64,000 nucleotides of DNA from Arthrobacter ulcerisalmonis (GTDB taxonomy: Bacteria; Actinomycetota; Actinomycetes; Actinomycetales; Micrococcaceae). Position numbers and translations under genes: made by a program. The notes beneath the pieces were generated by a model. That model had not been told where the DNA came from, made no database searches, and worked only from the letters and a program-made list of their open reading frames with translations. The stretch covers positions 1 through 64,000 of the forward strand of contig NZ_UXAU01000009.1 in assembly GCF_900609065.1 (NCBI RefSeq). Direction: 5' to 3'. Below, piece by piece: positions 52,277-60,513 of the stretch (within the stretch, counting starts at the first letter, position 1; the number at the start of each line of letters is the position of its first letter).

Positions 52277-53701
52277 TCAGGAGTGGAAACCGCGGTGGCT
52301 GCGGAGGGTCTTGCGGAGCATGAAGACCGTCTGGACCATGGTGGTGATGTACAGGATGGGCCAGCCGATGGACAGGATGGCGGAGCGGAGGTCAACGGGC
52401 ATCTCGAGCCAGGCGAATACCACTCCGGCTGCCACCACGGCCAGGACCACGGCGGGCATCAGGTGGGCAGAGCCGGATCCGCGTTCGGCGCGGGCTTGCG
52501 CGGCCCAGTTGTCTGTCTGGGTGCTGGCGAAGAACTTGGACCAGGCCCTGACGAAGTGGCCCATCCGGAGCCAGAGATACGCTTCGGCGGGGAAGGCCAG
52601 CAGGGCGAAGGCGATGTCCCGGCCGGACTTTCCCTTGATGGACAGGGCAATGCGGAGGTTCAGCAGGATCGCTACCACCGGCGGGATCAGCCATACGGGG
52701 TAGAACACGTAGGCATGGATGCTGAGGGACGCGGCCAGCAGCATCATGAACGAGATCCGGGTGAGGATGTTGATCACCATGGAGATGTTCTCGCTCCAGC
52801 GCAGCCGCAGGTTGGGGTGCAGCGGTTGGCCCGGCGTGTTGCTGCGCTGGCCCGGCCACATCAGGTCGATGGCGCCGTAGTTCCACTTGACCTGCTGGCC
52901 GTCCAGGGACCGGAGGGTGTTCATGCCGCCCACGGAGGCACGGGCCGAGGCGGAGATCTTGGTGGCGTAGCCAAGGTTCTTGATCTGCAGGGACAAGAGT
53001 GAGTCCTCCACCTCTGAATCCTTGACCCAGGGGGTGGATTGCCGGTTGTCCACCATGACGTTCTTCAGCGCGGTCATGGAGAGCAGGGAGCACTGTCCGC
53101 CCAGGACTGCCATGTTGCGGCCGCGGAGCAGGTTGTCCATGTTGAAGGCGGCGAACTGGGCGCGCTGGCCGGCGGTGAGGAAACGGGCGGTGAGGCCCTT
53201 CTTTGCCGTCTCTTCAACGGTGTAGATGGCAGAGATTCCGCCGATCCGTGGATCGCTGAGGATTTCCTGTTCCAGTGTTTCCACCGCGTACTGGTCCACC
53301 ACGGTGTCGCCGTCCACGCCCAGGAAGTAGTCGAAGTCCTCGCTGACCTGGGCGAAGCCGTAATTGAGGGCGCCAACCTTCTTGGCCTTGTTCACGCCGA
53401 TGTCGTGCACGAATACTTCGGTGAACTGGGTGGTGTCGCGGTAGGTCCGCTGGTGCGGGCCGGCGAATTCGCGGGCAATGTAGAAGGTTTCGTCGTCGGT
53501 GTTGTTGATGACCACGTGGATGACGTCGGGGAGTCGGGTCTGGGCCAGCAGGGCGGTCAGCACCTCGGCAATGCTTTCCTCCTCGTTATAGGCGGGGATG
53601 ACGCACGCGATGGAGGCGCGGCGGGTGGCTGGCTGCGCGTCCCTACCTGCCGTGACGGTCAGGTAGGGGGACTCCACTGCGGTTTCTGACGTGATGGTCA
53701 T
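52277..53701 (-). CDS. Membrane glycosyltransferase family 2, processive polysaccharide-synthase-like
   Basis: 474 residues. The cytosolic GT-A domain carries the processive-synthase pattern: CVIPAYNEEESI, DGDT (metal-binding DxD, about 150), DSEVED (ED base, about 260) and QQVKW (Q..[RK]W, about 293). Membrane helices follow (about 325-385 and 430-460). This resembles PgaC/hyaluronan/curdlan-type synthases that polymerise and export a glycan. The ATG at 53701 has GGAGG five bases upstream (the TTG at 53713 is less likely). It heads the GT2-lipoprotein-receiver operon. The product is not predictable. Confidence 0.85.
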   Translation of the reverse strand: MTITSETAVESPYLTVTAGRDAQPATRRASIACVIPAYNEEESIAEVLTALLAQTRLPDVIHVVINNTDDETFYIAREFAGPHQRTYRDTTQFTEVFVHDIGVNKAKKVGALNYGFAQVSEDFDYFLGVDGDTVVDQYAVETLEQEILSDPRIGGISAIYTVEETAKKGLTARFLTAGQRAQFAAFNMDNLLRGRNMAVLGGQCSLLSMTALKNVMVDNRQSTPWVKDSEVEDSLLSLQIKNLGYATKISASARASVGGMNTLRSLDGQQVKWNYGAIDLMWPGQRSNTPGQPLHPNLRLRWSENISMVINILTRISFMMLLAASLSIHAYVFYPVWLIPPVVAILLNLRIALSIKGKSGRDIAFALLAFPAEAYLWLRMGHFVRAWSKFFASTQTDNWAAQARAERGSGSAHLMPAVVLAVVAAGVVFAWLEMPVDLRSAILSIGWPILYITTMVQTVFMLRKTLRSHRGFHS

Positions 53702-53955
53702 TGGATCCTCCAACGCTCGACGAACTGTTGTCCCCAGTGTGTAAAACCTGCATCAAGGAGTGGTGCGAAAAGCTATTAATGAATTCAGAGCACTTGCTCA
53801 AGCCCCCTTGCGTGGTCCTTGCAGGAATTCCCACCGTCCTCCCAGCTTTTGTCGGTGGCGCCGCGTCGAGACGGACGACGGCGGCAGGGTGCGGTGAGAA
53901 TGGGTGCCATGAACAGTTCACGAGGCGCCATGCGCCAGGAGCGGGGAGTGGCCCG

Positions 53956-54864
53956 GTGACGCTGTCGGCACGGGGCGGGGCGCTGTTGCTGGTAAATCCG
54001 GCCGCTGGCCGTGGTCGAGCCTCGAGGCTCTATCCTGCGGTTGCCGAGGCACTCCGGGTTGCCGGCTACGCGCCGAGAATCGTGGTGACAGACAGCCTCG
54101 CGGGGGCAACAGCCAGTGCACGGGAAGCGCCATCAGGAACCCTGGTGGCAGCCCTGGGCGGAGACGGATTCCTCGGCGCAGCAGCAACAGGTGCCAGTGC
54201 GTCGGGTGCCGTCCTGCTGCCCCTGGCCGGCGGGCGCGGGAACGACACCGTGCGCAGGTTCCGGCTTGGCTCGGACCCGGTCCGCACCGTGCAAAAAATC
54301 CCGCGGTTGGTGGTCCGTCCCACCGATCTGGGCCTGCTCAACGGCCACCCGTTCCTCGGCGTTGCCAACGTAGGCCTGGACGGCCTCGCCAACGAATACG
54401 GCAACAGCACCGCGCTGAATCTCGGTTCCCTGAGCTATCTCTATGGTGGGCTGAAGGCGTTCCGTGGCTGGCAGGACGTGACCTTCACCGTCACCACCGA
54501 TGGCAGGCAGACATCGTCGCCGGGGTGGTTTGTGGCAGTGGGAAACGTGGGCCAATACGGCGGCGGACTCCGCATTTGCCCTGCGGCGAGGGCCGACGAC
54601 GGCCTGCTGGATGTGGTCAGCCTGGGCCGGACGTCAATCCCGCGCGTTGTCACCACTTTCCTGCGTGCATTCACCGGCAGCCATCTGGGGCAGCCGGGCG
54701 TCACGTCCAGTCGCGGCACCGTCGTCACCATCAGCGCGGATAGGCCGTTGAACGTGTACGCCGACGGCGAATGGGTGGGCAGCCTGCCCGCAACGGTGGA
54801 CATTCTGCCAGCGGCAGTCAGGGTCCTCGTGGCGCGGGACTCGCCAGCGTTCGCCAGCGACTAA
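53956..54864 (+). CDS. Diacylglycerol kinase-like (DAGK/LCB5) lipid kinase
   Basis: About 302 residues from the GTG at 53956 (GGGGAG upstream); the frame is open back to 53701 but that part is not family-like. The DAGK catalytic domain has LLLVNPAAGRGRA (nucleotide/phosphate loop) and VAALGGDGFL (GGDG), then ANVGLDGLANEYGN and the acidic C-terminal stretch DDGLLDVVSL in the beta-sandwich domain. Related actinobacterial proteins phosphorylate diacylglycerol or make phosphatidylinositol-type lipids. GGRGNDTVR replaces the more usual G-T-x-N-D. The stop overlaps the convergent SMP-30 stop (54861-54864). Confidence 0.82.
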   Translation: MTLSARGGALLLVNPAAGRGRASRLYPAVAEALRVAGYAPRIVVTDSLAGATASAREAPSGTLVAALGGDGFLGAAATGASASGAVLLPLAGGRGNDTVRRFRLGSDPVRTVQKIPRLVVRPTDLGLLNGHPFLGVANVGLDGLANEYGNSTALNLGSLSYLYGGLKAFRGWQDVTFTVTTDGRQTSSPGWFVAVGNVGQYGGGLRICPAARADDGLLDVVSLGRTSIPRVVTTFLRAFTGSHLGQPGVTSSRGTVVTISADRPLNVYADGEWVGSLPATVDILPAAVRVLVARDSPAFASD

Positions 54865-55691
54865 GAGGCGGGAAAAACGTGGTGCAACGGCGCGGCCAGG
54901 GTGTGCCCGTCGAAGGGTCCTGGTGCCGCGAGGCCAACTGCGGCGCTGGTGACGACCACCAGGGGGTCAACGCCGTCAGTCACCAGGACGCTGGTGACCT
55001 GAGACATCGGCATCGGAACCGAGCCGAGAATGTCGCCGTCGGCGGAGTAGATATCGAGGCGGGACCCGCCCCACACCGCATTCCAGACGCGCCCTGCGGC
55101 GTCAACGTGCATGCCGTCCGGCGACCCGCCCGGCACCTCGGCAAACAGTTCAGTTGAGGCCGGGTCCGCGAGGGTGGTGCGCAGGATCCGGCCGGCAGCT
55201 GAGTCGGCCACTAAAACAGAACCGTCGGGGAGGAACGTTGGGCCGTTCGGGATGTCGATACCCGTCAGGACTTGCCGGAGGTCGCCGGAGACCGGATCCC
55301 AACGCCAGACCGAGCCCTCCGGCGCTGACTCGTCATGGACCATGGTGCCGAACCAGAACGTTCCATCTGGGGCGAAGCTGCCGTCGTTGACCCGGTGCCG
55401 CGCGCTATCGAGCCCGGTTGTTGCCAGCATCTGCGGGGCGTTGGGGTCCGTCAAATCCGCGATCCCGGTACCCAGTGCCCCGATCAGATGACCAGAAGCG
55501 TCCTGCTCCACGACGCCTAGGGGCACCGAGTGATGTTGCACCAAGGCTGCCTGAGGTTGGGACTCCGGCGACCACGCGTACAGCTCACCACGAAGCAGAT
55601 CCACCCAGTGGACCGTGCCCCCAATGATCCGGAGGCCTTCGCCCAGTTGGTGGGCGTGGGAGCTGAGAATCTGCCATTCACTGCTGGCCAT
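54861..55691 (-). CDS. SMP-30/gluconolactonase-family protein
   Basis: A 276-residue six-bladed beta-propeller lactonase. Metal-ligand positions of the family are visible: Glu in LGEGLRI near residue 18, Asn in RHRVNDGSFAPDGTFWFGTM (about 102), Asn in IPNGPTFLPDG (about 150) and Asp in SPDGMHVDAAG (about 198). It probably hydrolyses a sugar lactone. The ATG lies 5 bp after the RelA/SpoT-domain gene, so the two are cotranscribed, an unusual pairing with no known functional link. Confidence 0.85.
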   Translation of the reverse strand: MASSEWQILSSHAHQLGEGLRIIGGTVHWVDLLRGELYAWSPESQPQAALVQHHSVPLGVVEQDASGHLIGALGTGIADLTDPNAPQMLATTGLDSARHRVNDGSFAPDGTFWFGTMVHDESAPEGSVWRWDPVSGDLRQVLTGIDIPNGPTFLPDGSVLVADSAAGRILRTTLADPASTELFAEVPGGSPDGMHVDAAGRVWNAVWGGSRLDIYSADGDILGSVPMPMSQVTSVLVTDGVDPLVVVTSAAVGLAAPGPFDGHTLAAPLHHVFPAS

Positions 55692-55696
55692 GTGCC

Positions 55697-56803
55697 CTAC
55701 TTCTTCGTCAGTCGGTAGCGCTCGATCTGTTTCAGCCGCCGCTGGAGGCTGTCGCGCCTGGGGTGTGGGACGGCGTCGGGCGCTTCCGCGGTGAGATCGA
55801 TATGGTCGGTGCCGTACTGCCAGAGCAGCAGGTCATCAAGGAGCCGGTCGGGGCCGGGGGAGTAGCGGTGGTCGAGGGCCTTGCGGACCTCGGTGATGCG
55901 GTTGGCGCTCAGCAGCCCGGCCAGCTGGACGGTCTGGTTGAGTCCGTGCGCGGCCATCAGCTCCGCGGCCCAGCCCCAGTCGTCATCCACCTTCCGGTCC
56001 ACATGCGGCAGGAGGGTGCGCCAGACGTCCCGGATCCGGTTGGGGGTCAGTGGTGCAGCCCCCTCGCCCTCCATGTCCCAGTAGCTGCGCACCTGTTCGT
56101 AGCTTTCGTGCAGGTCCGCGAAGGCAGTCTCCACGGTTTCCAGCATGGCAGCCGTGGCAGTGAACTGACGGTCAAAGTGCGGTGTCCAGGCGCGGGGGTC
56201 CTCAGCTTTGAAACGGATGTCATGCTCAATCTCGCTCCACGCGTGCGCGAAAACCGTGCGGATCTGGCACTCGAAGAAGTAGCTGCCGTTGGGCTGGATG
56301 TCCGGGTTGAACTCCTGCTGGTACTCCTTGACGGCATCATTCTGGATGGTGCGGAGGATCAGGTGCCGGCTCGAATAACCGTAGGTGCCTGATTCGATGG
56401 AGCCAATGTCCTTTTCCCGGTCGCCACGGCAGTCAAAGAGCTGCCGCTGCCGCTTGATCAGGTTGGCCACCGCCGCGTTCTCCGTTGGAAGCTTGGTGAT
56501 GATTCGGACGCCCACCATGTCGTTCAGGGTGCGGAACGGGTCTGGGAACTTCAACGTTGGAGCTCCGCCTGGTTCCAACGGCGGCTCCAGCCGCGAAATT
56601 TTCTCCCGGAACGAGGCCACAGACTTGGTCCGTCCCGTGACGAACAAGGGTGTGACTTCGGTGTCCTTGAGCATGTCCCGCATGATCAGCAGGACGTCCC
56701 GGGTTACACGCTTCAGGGCAGGCCGAACGCGGGTATAGATCTCCACATTGTGCGCCACGGATTCGCGGAGCGGGGCGTCCAAGCCCTCCCAGTTAGTCGG
56801 CAT
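55697..56803 (-). CDS. RelA/SpoT-domain protein, putative (p)ppGpp synthetase
   Basis: 368 residues. The synthetase domain (about 50-205) has TGRTKSVASFREKI (ATP-binding Arg/Lys pattern), NDMVGVRIIT (catalytic Asp region), SGTYGYSSRHLIL (G-loop Tyr and His) and FECQIRTVFAHAWSEIEHD (E..QIRT motif). There is no hydrolase, TGS or ACT domain, so it is a small-alarmone-synthetase type, but with about 160 extra C-terminal residues, mostly helical and charged, ending RRLKQIERYRLTKK. Related short synthetases act in stress responses or as toxins. It starts the operon with SMP-30. The reaction product needs biochemical proof. Confidence 0.8.
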   Translation of the reverse strand: MPTNWEGLDAPLRESVAHNVEIYTRVRPALKRVTRDVLLIMRDMLKDTEVTPLFVTGRTKSVASFREKISRLEPPLEPGGAPTLKFPDPFRTLNDMVGVRIITKLPTENAAVANLIKRQRQLFDCRGDREKDIGSIESGTYGYSSRHLILRTIQNDAVKEYQQEFNPDIQPNGSYFFECQIRTVFAHAWSEIEHDIRFKAEDPRAWTPHFDRQFTATAAMLETVETAFADLHESYEQVRSYWDMEGEGAAPLTPNRIRDVWRTLLPHVDRKVDDDWGWAAELMAAHGLNQTVQLAGLLSANRITEVRKALDHRYSPGPDRLLDDLLLWQYGTDHIDLTAEAPDAVPHPRRDSLQRRLKQIERYRLTKK

Positions 56804-56850
56804 GGACCCAGCTTACGGCCGGGGTGCGACAAGCTGCCGGAACTGCAACG

Positions 56851-57906
56851 CTAGATTGCGCCCGCCGACGTGGACCCGCGCACCACCAGCGAACTCTCCA
56901 GCGTGACCTCTGCCCGCTCCAGCACCTCGCCTTGCATCAGCCGGCGCAGGAGGGCGCCCGCTTCGAGTCCCAGGGGCGCTGCCGGTAGGTGCACGCTGGT
57001 GAGGCCGGGGCTGCTCGTGGCCGAATAGGGCAGGTCATCGAAGCCTGCCACCGCCAGCTCTTCCGGAATGCGGACGCCAGCCACCCGCGCCTCCTGCAGC
57101 ACGCCGTAGGCGTGCGTATCAGTACTGCAGACGACGGCGGTCACACCCGCGCGCTGCCAATCAGGCCACGCGGCGGCGAAGGCAGCCGCGGCAGCGCCGA
57201 CGTCGATGGTGGTTTCCACCGTATGCTCGGCAGCCACCTCAATTCCCAAGGTTGCGGCCTCGGCCAGGAAAGCCGCACGCCGGACCGCGAAGGTCTCGGT
57301 GCCTGTCACACTGTCCACATAGGCCACCTGGCGGTGCCCCTGGGCGGCCAAGTGTGCGGCGAGTTGGCGGGCGCCGTGCGCCACATCGAGGTTGACGGCC
57401 GGCGCGAACTCCGCCAGCCCGGGGGCGTCCAGCAGCACCAGTGGTCCGGAAATGGAGAGGTCCGCCAGAAAGCTGGAGTTGGGCGCATCCACCAGCAATC
57501 CCGCGGGGCGCAGCGACATGAGCCGGCGCACGTCTGCGGCCAGTGGAAACTGGCCGGAGTCGGTGACGGACAGCAGCAGTTGGTAGTCGGCGCCAAGCGC
57601 TTCGCGGACGCCGCTGATGACCTTGGCAAAGAAGGGGTTGGAAATATCGGGTGCCACCAGGATGACGATGGAACTAACGCCCTTGGCCAGTGAACTGCCG
57701 ATGCCGTCCACCACGTAGCCAAGCTCGTCGATGGCTGCCCGGACCTTGGCGAGGTTGTCCGCGGAGACCCGGCCCGCCGTCTTGCCATTGGCCACCAGCG
57801 AGACGGTGGCAACCGAGACCCCCGCCTGCTCGGCGACCATGGCCGCCGTCGTCCGCCTGGTGGGGCGGGTTCGTGCTGGCTGTTGCCCCTGCTTCGCCGG
57901 ATCCAT
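56851..57906 (-). CDS. LacI-family repressor of the nucleoside/ribose operon
   Basis: 351 residues. A basic N-terminal tail (about 18) is followed by a LacI HTH (about 20-65; AMVAEQAGVSVATVSLVANG, hinge SSLAKG) and a periplasmic-binding-protein-like effector domain (about 75-345; ILVAPDISNPFFAKVISGV, VAGFDDLPYSATSSPGLTSVH). It is divergent from the nucleoside hydrolase gene. The shared 167-bp gap contains two identical 14-bp palindromes suited to this regulator. Ribose or a nucleoside is the likely inducer (inference). Confidence 0.9.
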   Translation of the reverse strand: MDPAKQGQQPARTRPTRRTTAAMVAEQAGVSVATVSLVANGKTAGRVSADNLAKVRAAIDELGYVVDGIGSSLAKGVSSIVILVAPDISNPFFAKVISGVREALGADYQLLLSVTDSGQFPLAADVRRLMSLRPAGLLVDAPNSSFLADLSISGPLVLLDAPGLAEFAPAVNLDVAHGARQLAAHLAAQGHRQVAYVDSVTGTETFAVRRAAFLAEAATLGIEVAAEHTVETTIDVGAAAAAFAAAWPDWQRAGVTAVVCSTDTHAYGVLQEARVAGVRIPEELAVAGFDDLPYSATSSPGLTSVHLPAAPLGLEAGALLRRLMQGEVLERAEVTLESSLVVRGSTSAGAI

Positions 57907-57950
57907 ACCACGATGGTACGGGCTTGCGCGGAGCCCAGCCAGCGCATGGC

Positions 57951-57964
57951 GTCAAGCGCTTGAC
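57951..57964. promoter_or_regulatory. LacI operator 1
   Basis: GTCAAGCGCTTGAC, a perfect palindrome with the central CG typical of LacI-family sites (AAGCGCTT core). It lies 45 bp upstream of the repressor gene start and probably acts in autoregulation. Confidence 0.85.
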
Positions 57965-57974
57965 CTCGGCTAAC

Positions 57975-58013
57975 GTCAAGCGCTTGACGTTGTGCTGTGT
58001 CCAATGTCATGAT
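57975..58013 (+). promoter_or_regulatory. LacI operator 2 with nucleoside-operon promoter
   Basis: The second GTCAAGCGCTTGAC (57975-57988) extends to an 18-bp perfect palindrome (57973-57990). It contains TTGACG (57984-57989), which with CATGAT (58008-58013) at 18 bp makes a plausible promoter for the nucleoside hydrolase gene. Repressor bound here would cover the -35. The operators are 24 bp apart start to start, about two helical turns, on the same DNA face. Confidence 0.75.
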
Positions 58014-58073
58014 CGTCTCCTGAACCTGAATCGACCTGCCCCCCGCAGGCCCCAATGACGTGGAGAAATTGAG

Positions 58074-59087
58074 ATGGCATTGAACCCCCAGTCCGCAGCC
58101 AAGAAGATCATCCTTGACTGCGATCCCGGGCACGATGACGCGGTGGCGCTGCTGCTGGCGCACGGCAACCCGGACATCGAACTACTGGCCGTCACCACGG
58201 TGGTCGGCAACCAGACGCTCGAAAAAGTCACCCGCAACGCCCTGTCCGTGGGCACCATTGCCGGCATCACCGGCGTCCCCTTCGCTGCCGGCTGCGACCG
58301 CCCGCTGGTCCGCGCCATCGAAACGGCGCCGGACATCCACGGCGAGTCCGGCATGGACGGCCCCGCGCAGCCCGAGTCCACCATTGAACTGGACCCCCGC
58401 CACGCCGTCGACCTCATCATCGAGACCATCATGGCGCACGAGCCCGGCACCGTGACCCTGGTTCCCACCGCAGGCCTGACCAACATCGCCATGGCCGCCC
58501 GCAAGGAACCCCGCATCGTGGAGCGGGTCAAGGAAGTTGTCCTCATGGGCGGCGGCTACCACGTGGGCAACTGGAGCGCCGTGGCCGAGTTCAACATCAT
58601 CATCGATCCCGAAGCCGCGCACATTGTCTTCAACGAGAAGTGGCCCGTGGTGATGGTGGGCCTGGACCTCACCCACCAGGCGCTCGCCACCCCCGAAGTT
58701 GTCGAAAAGATCGCCGCGATCGGCACCGGACCGGCAAGGTTCGTCCGGGAACTGATGGACTTCTTCGCCGCAACCTACAAGGACGCCCAGGGCTTCGACT
58801 ACCCGCCCGTGCATGACCCCTGCGCCGTGGCCTACGTCATTGATCCCAGTATCGTCACCACCCGCAAAGTCCCCGTTGACATCGAACTCCAGGGCAAGCT
58901 CACCCTGGGCATGACCGTTGCGGACTTCCGCGCCCCGGCACCGGCCGATTGCAACACCAGCGTGGCAGTGGACCTCGATCACGCCCGCTTCTGGGATCTC
59001 GTCACCGACGCGCTGATCCGCATTGGTGACCCGTTCGACGGCGGCACCTCAGTCAGCGCGTCCGTTTCCACCGGAGAGGCCAAGTAA
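58074..59087 (+). CDS. Inosine-uridine-preferring nucleoside hydrolase (IunH/Rih family)
   Basis: 337 residues. It hydrolyses the N-glycosidic bond of ribonucleosides to base plus ribose. The calcium-binding signature is LDCDPGHDDAVALL (DxDxxxDD, near residues 13-22), VTTVVGNQT follows, and the catalytic region FNIIIDPEAAH with a later Asp (VHDPCAVAYV) completes the site. Purine or pyrimidine preference is not readable. First gene of a three-gene operon with an MFS transporter and ribokinase; the stop is one base before the transporter TTG. Confidence 0.92.
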   Translation: MALNPQSAAKKIILDCDPGHDDAVALLLAHGNPDIELLAVTTVVGNQTLEKVTRNALSVGTIAGITGVPFAAGCDRPLVRAIETAPDIHGESGMDGPAQPESTIELDPRHAVDLIIETIMAHEPGTVTLVPTAGLTNIAMAARKEPRIVERVKEVVLMGGGYHVGNWSAVAEFNIIIDPEAAHIVFNEKWPVVMVGLDLTHQALATPEVVEKIAAIGTGPARFVRELMDFFAATYKDAQGFDYPPVHDPCAVAYVIDPSIVTTRKVPVDIELQGKLTLGMTVADFRAPAPADCNTSVAVDLDHARFWDLVTDALIRIGDPFDGGTSVSASVSTGEAK

Positions 59088-59088
59088 G

Positions 59089-60513
59089 TTGTCCACCACC
59101 GTTTCCACCCCCACCAGCCGCGGCAACGTTGCCGCACTGATGACAGCCCTGCTGGCCGCCTGTGTGGCGTTCCAGCTCAACGCTTCGATGCTCAGCCCGG
59201 CCCTGGTCACCATGGGCAAGGAACTCAACGCCGACCAGGCCGTCATTGGCCTGTCCCAGACGTGGTTCTTTACCGCTGCAGCGCTCTTCTCCCTCTTCCT
59301 GCCCCGCCTAAGCGACATCATCGGCCGCAAAAAGGTCCTGCTCGGCATGATGCTGCTCATGGCCGTCGGCTCGGTCATTGCCGCGCTTGCACCGGACGTG
59401 ACCTGGCTCTTCGTGGGCCGGATCATCCAGGGCATCAGCGGCCCCACCGTGCCGCTCTGCCTCATCATGCTGCGCTCCGCCGTCAGCAACCCCCGCAAGT
59501 ACGGCACCCTGATGGGCCTCATTACGGCCGTGAACGGTGGCGTTGCTGGCTTGGACTCCTTTGTGGGTGGCTACTTCGCGGAGCACTACGGTTTCCGCAG
59601 CATCTTCTGGTTGATGGTTGTCCTGGCCCTGGTGGCCACGGCCCTGATCGCCTTCCTGGCCACCGAGAGCAAGCCTGCTGCCGGTACCACCATGGACTGG
59701 CTGGGTGTCTTCTTCATTGTGATCGCCGTTGGCGCCCTGCTGACTGCCCTCAACGAGGGCGCCAAGCTGGTGGGCGCTTTCTCCAGCGGCACCCTGCTGC
59801 TGAGCCTCTTCCTGATTGTGGTGGCCGTCGCTGCGTTCTACGCGTTCTGGCGGACCGAACAGCGCACCAAGACGCCCATGGTGGAAACGGTGCACCTCCG
59901 CCAGCGCGCTACGTGGGCTCCGCTGCTCACCACCACGCTGACCATGACCGGTATCTTCGCCGTCATCAACGGCATTGTCCCGGCCTTCGTGCAGGCTGCC
60001 GATCCCGGCTTCGGCGTTGGTCCCACCGAGATGTCGCTGCTCATCCTGACGCCTTACGCGCTGCTGGGCTGGCTCTTTGGCCCACTCAGTGGCCGGTTGG
60101 CTCCGGTGTGGGGTTACACCAAGGTGCTGCGCATTGGCCTGGCCGGCAGCGTGGTGGCGTTGGCGATCATCGCCTTCTTCGGCCTGAACAGCCTGCCCAT
60201 GATGATTGTTGGCACTGTCTTGCTGGGCATCATGTACGCCGGTACCGTCAACATCATGCTCAACGGACTCGGCGTGGTCCTCTCGCCCGCAGGCAACCCC
60301 GGCTTCCTGCCCGGCATGAACGCGGGTGCCTTCAACCTGGGCGCCGGCCTCAGCTTCCTGATCCTTCCCGCGGTGCTCGTTGCCACCGCGTCCCTTGGCG
60401 ATGCCAGGGCCTCCTACCTCACCGTCATCGTGGTGGGACTGGTCCTCACCGTCGCCGCGTTTGCCGCCTCGATGCTGATCCCCAAGCCGGTTGAGGCTGA
60501 GGTGACCGCATGA
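59089..60513 (+). CDS. MFS transporter, probable nucleoside/ribose uptake
   Basis: 474 residues with about 14 hydrophobic segments (DHA2-like size). Family motif A-like sequence LPRLSDIIGRKKVLLG lies between helices 2 and 3, and motif C-like glycine-rich sequence in helix 5 (NGGVAGLDSFVGGYFAE). DHA2 members are usually drug exporters, but placement between a nucleoside hydrolase and a ribokinase under one LacI repressor argues for import of the substrate. The start is a TTG at 59089 one base after the preceding stop, with GGAG upstream in the hydrolase end. It overlaps the kinase ATG (ATGA). Confidence 0.82.
   Translation: MSTTVSTPTSRGNVAALMTALLAACVAFQLNASMLSPALVTMGKELNADQAVIGLSQTWFFTAAALFSLFLPRLSDIIGRKKVLLGMMLLMAVGSVIAALAPDVTWLFVGRIIQGISGPTVPLCLIMLRSAVSNPRKYGTLMGLITAVNGGVAGLDSFVGGYFAEHYGFRSIFWLMVVLALVATALIAFLATESKPAAGTTMDWLGVFFIVIAVGALLTALNEGAKLVGAFSSGTLLLSLFLIVVAVAAFYAFWRTEQRTKTPMVETVHLRQRATWAPLLTTTLTMTGIFAVINGIVPAFVQAADPGFGVGPTEMSLLILTPYALLGWLFGPLSGRLAPVWGYTKVLRIGLAGSVVALAIIAFFGLNSLPMMIVGTVLLGIMYAGTVNIMLNGLGVVLSPAGNPGFLPGMNAGAFNLGAGLSFLILPAVLVATASLGDARASYLTVIVVGLVLTVAAFAASMLIPKPVEAEVTA

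Noticed and set aside
53701..53955. N-terminal 85 residues of the open frame before the lipid-kinase-like gene
   Set aside because: The stretch has a Cys-rich look (CKTCIKEWC) but no family similarity, overlaps the GT2 promoter region, and the GTG at 53956 begins the conserved domain.
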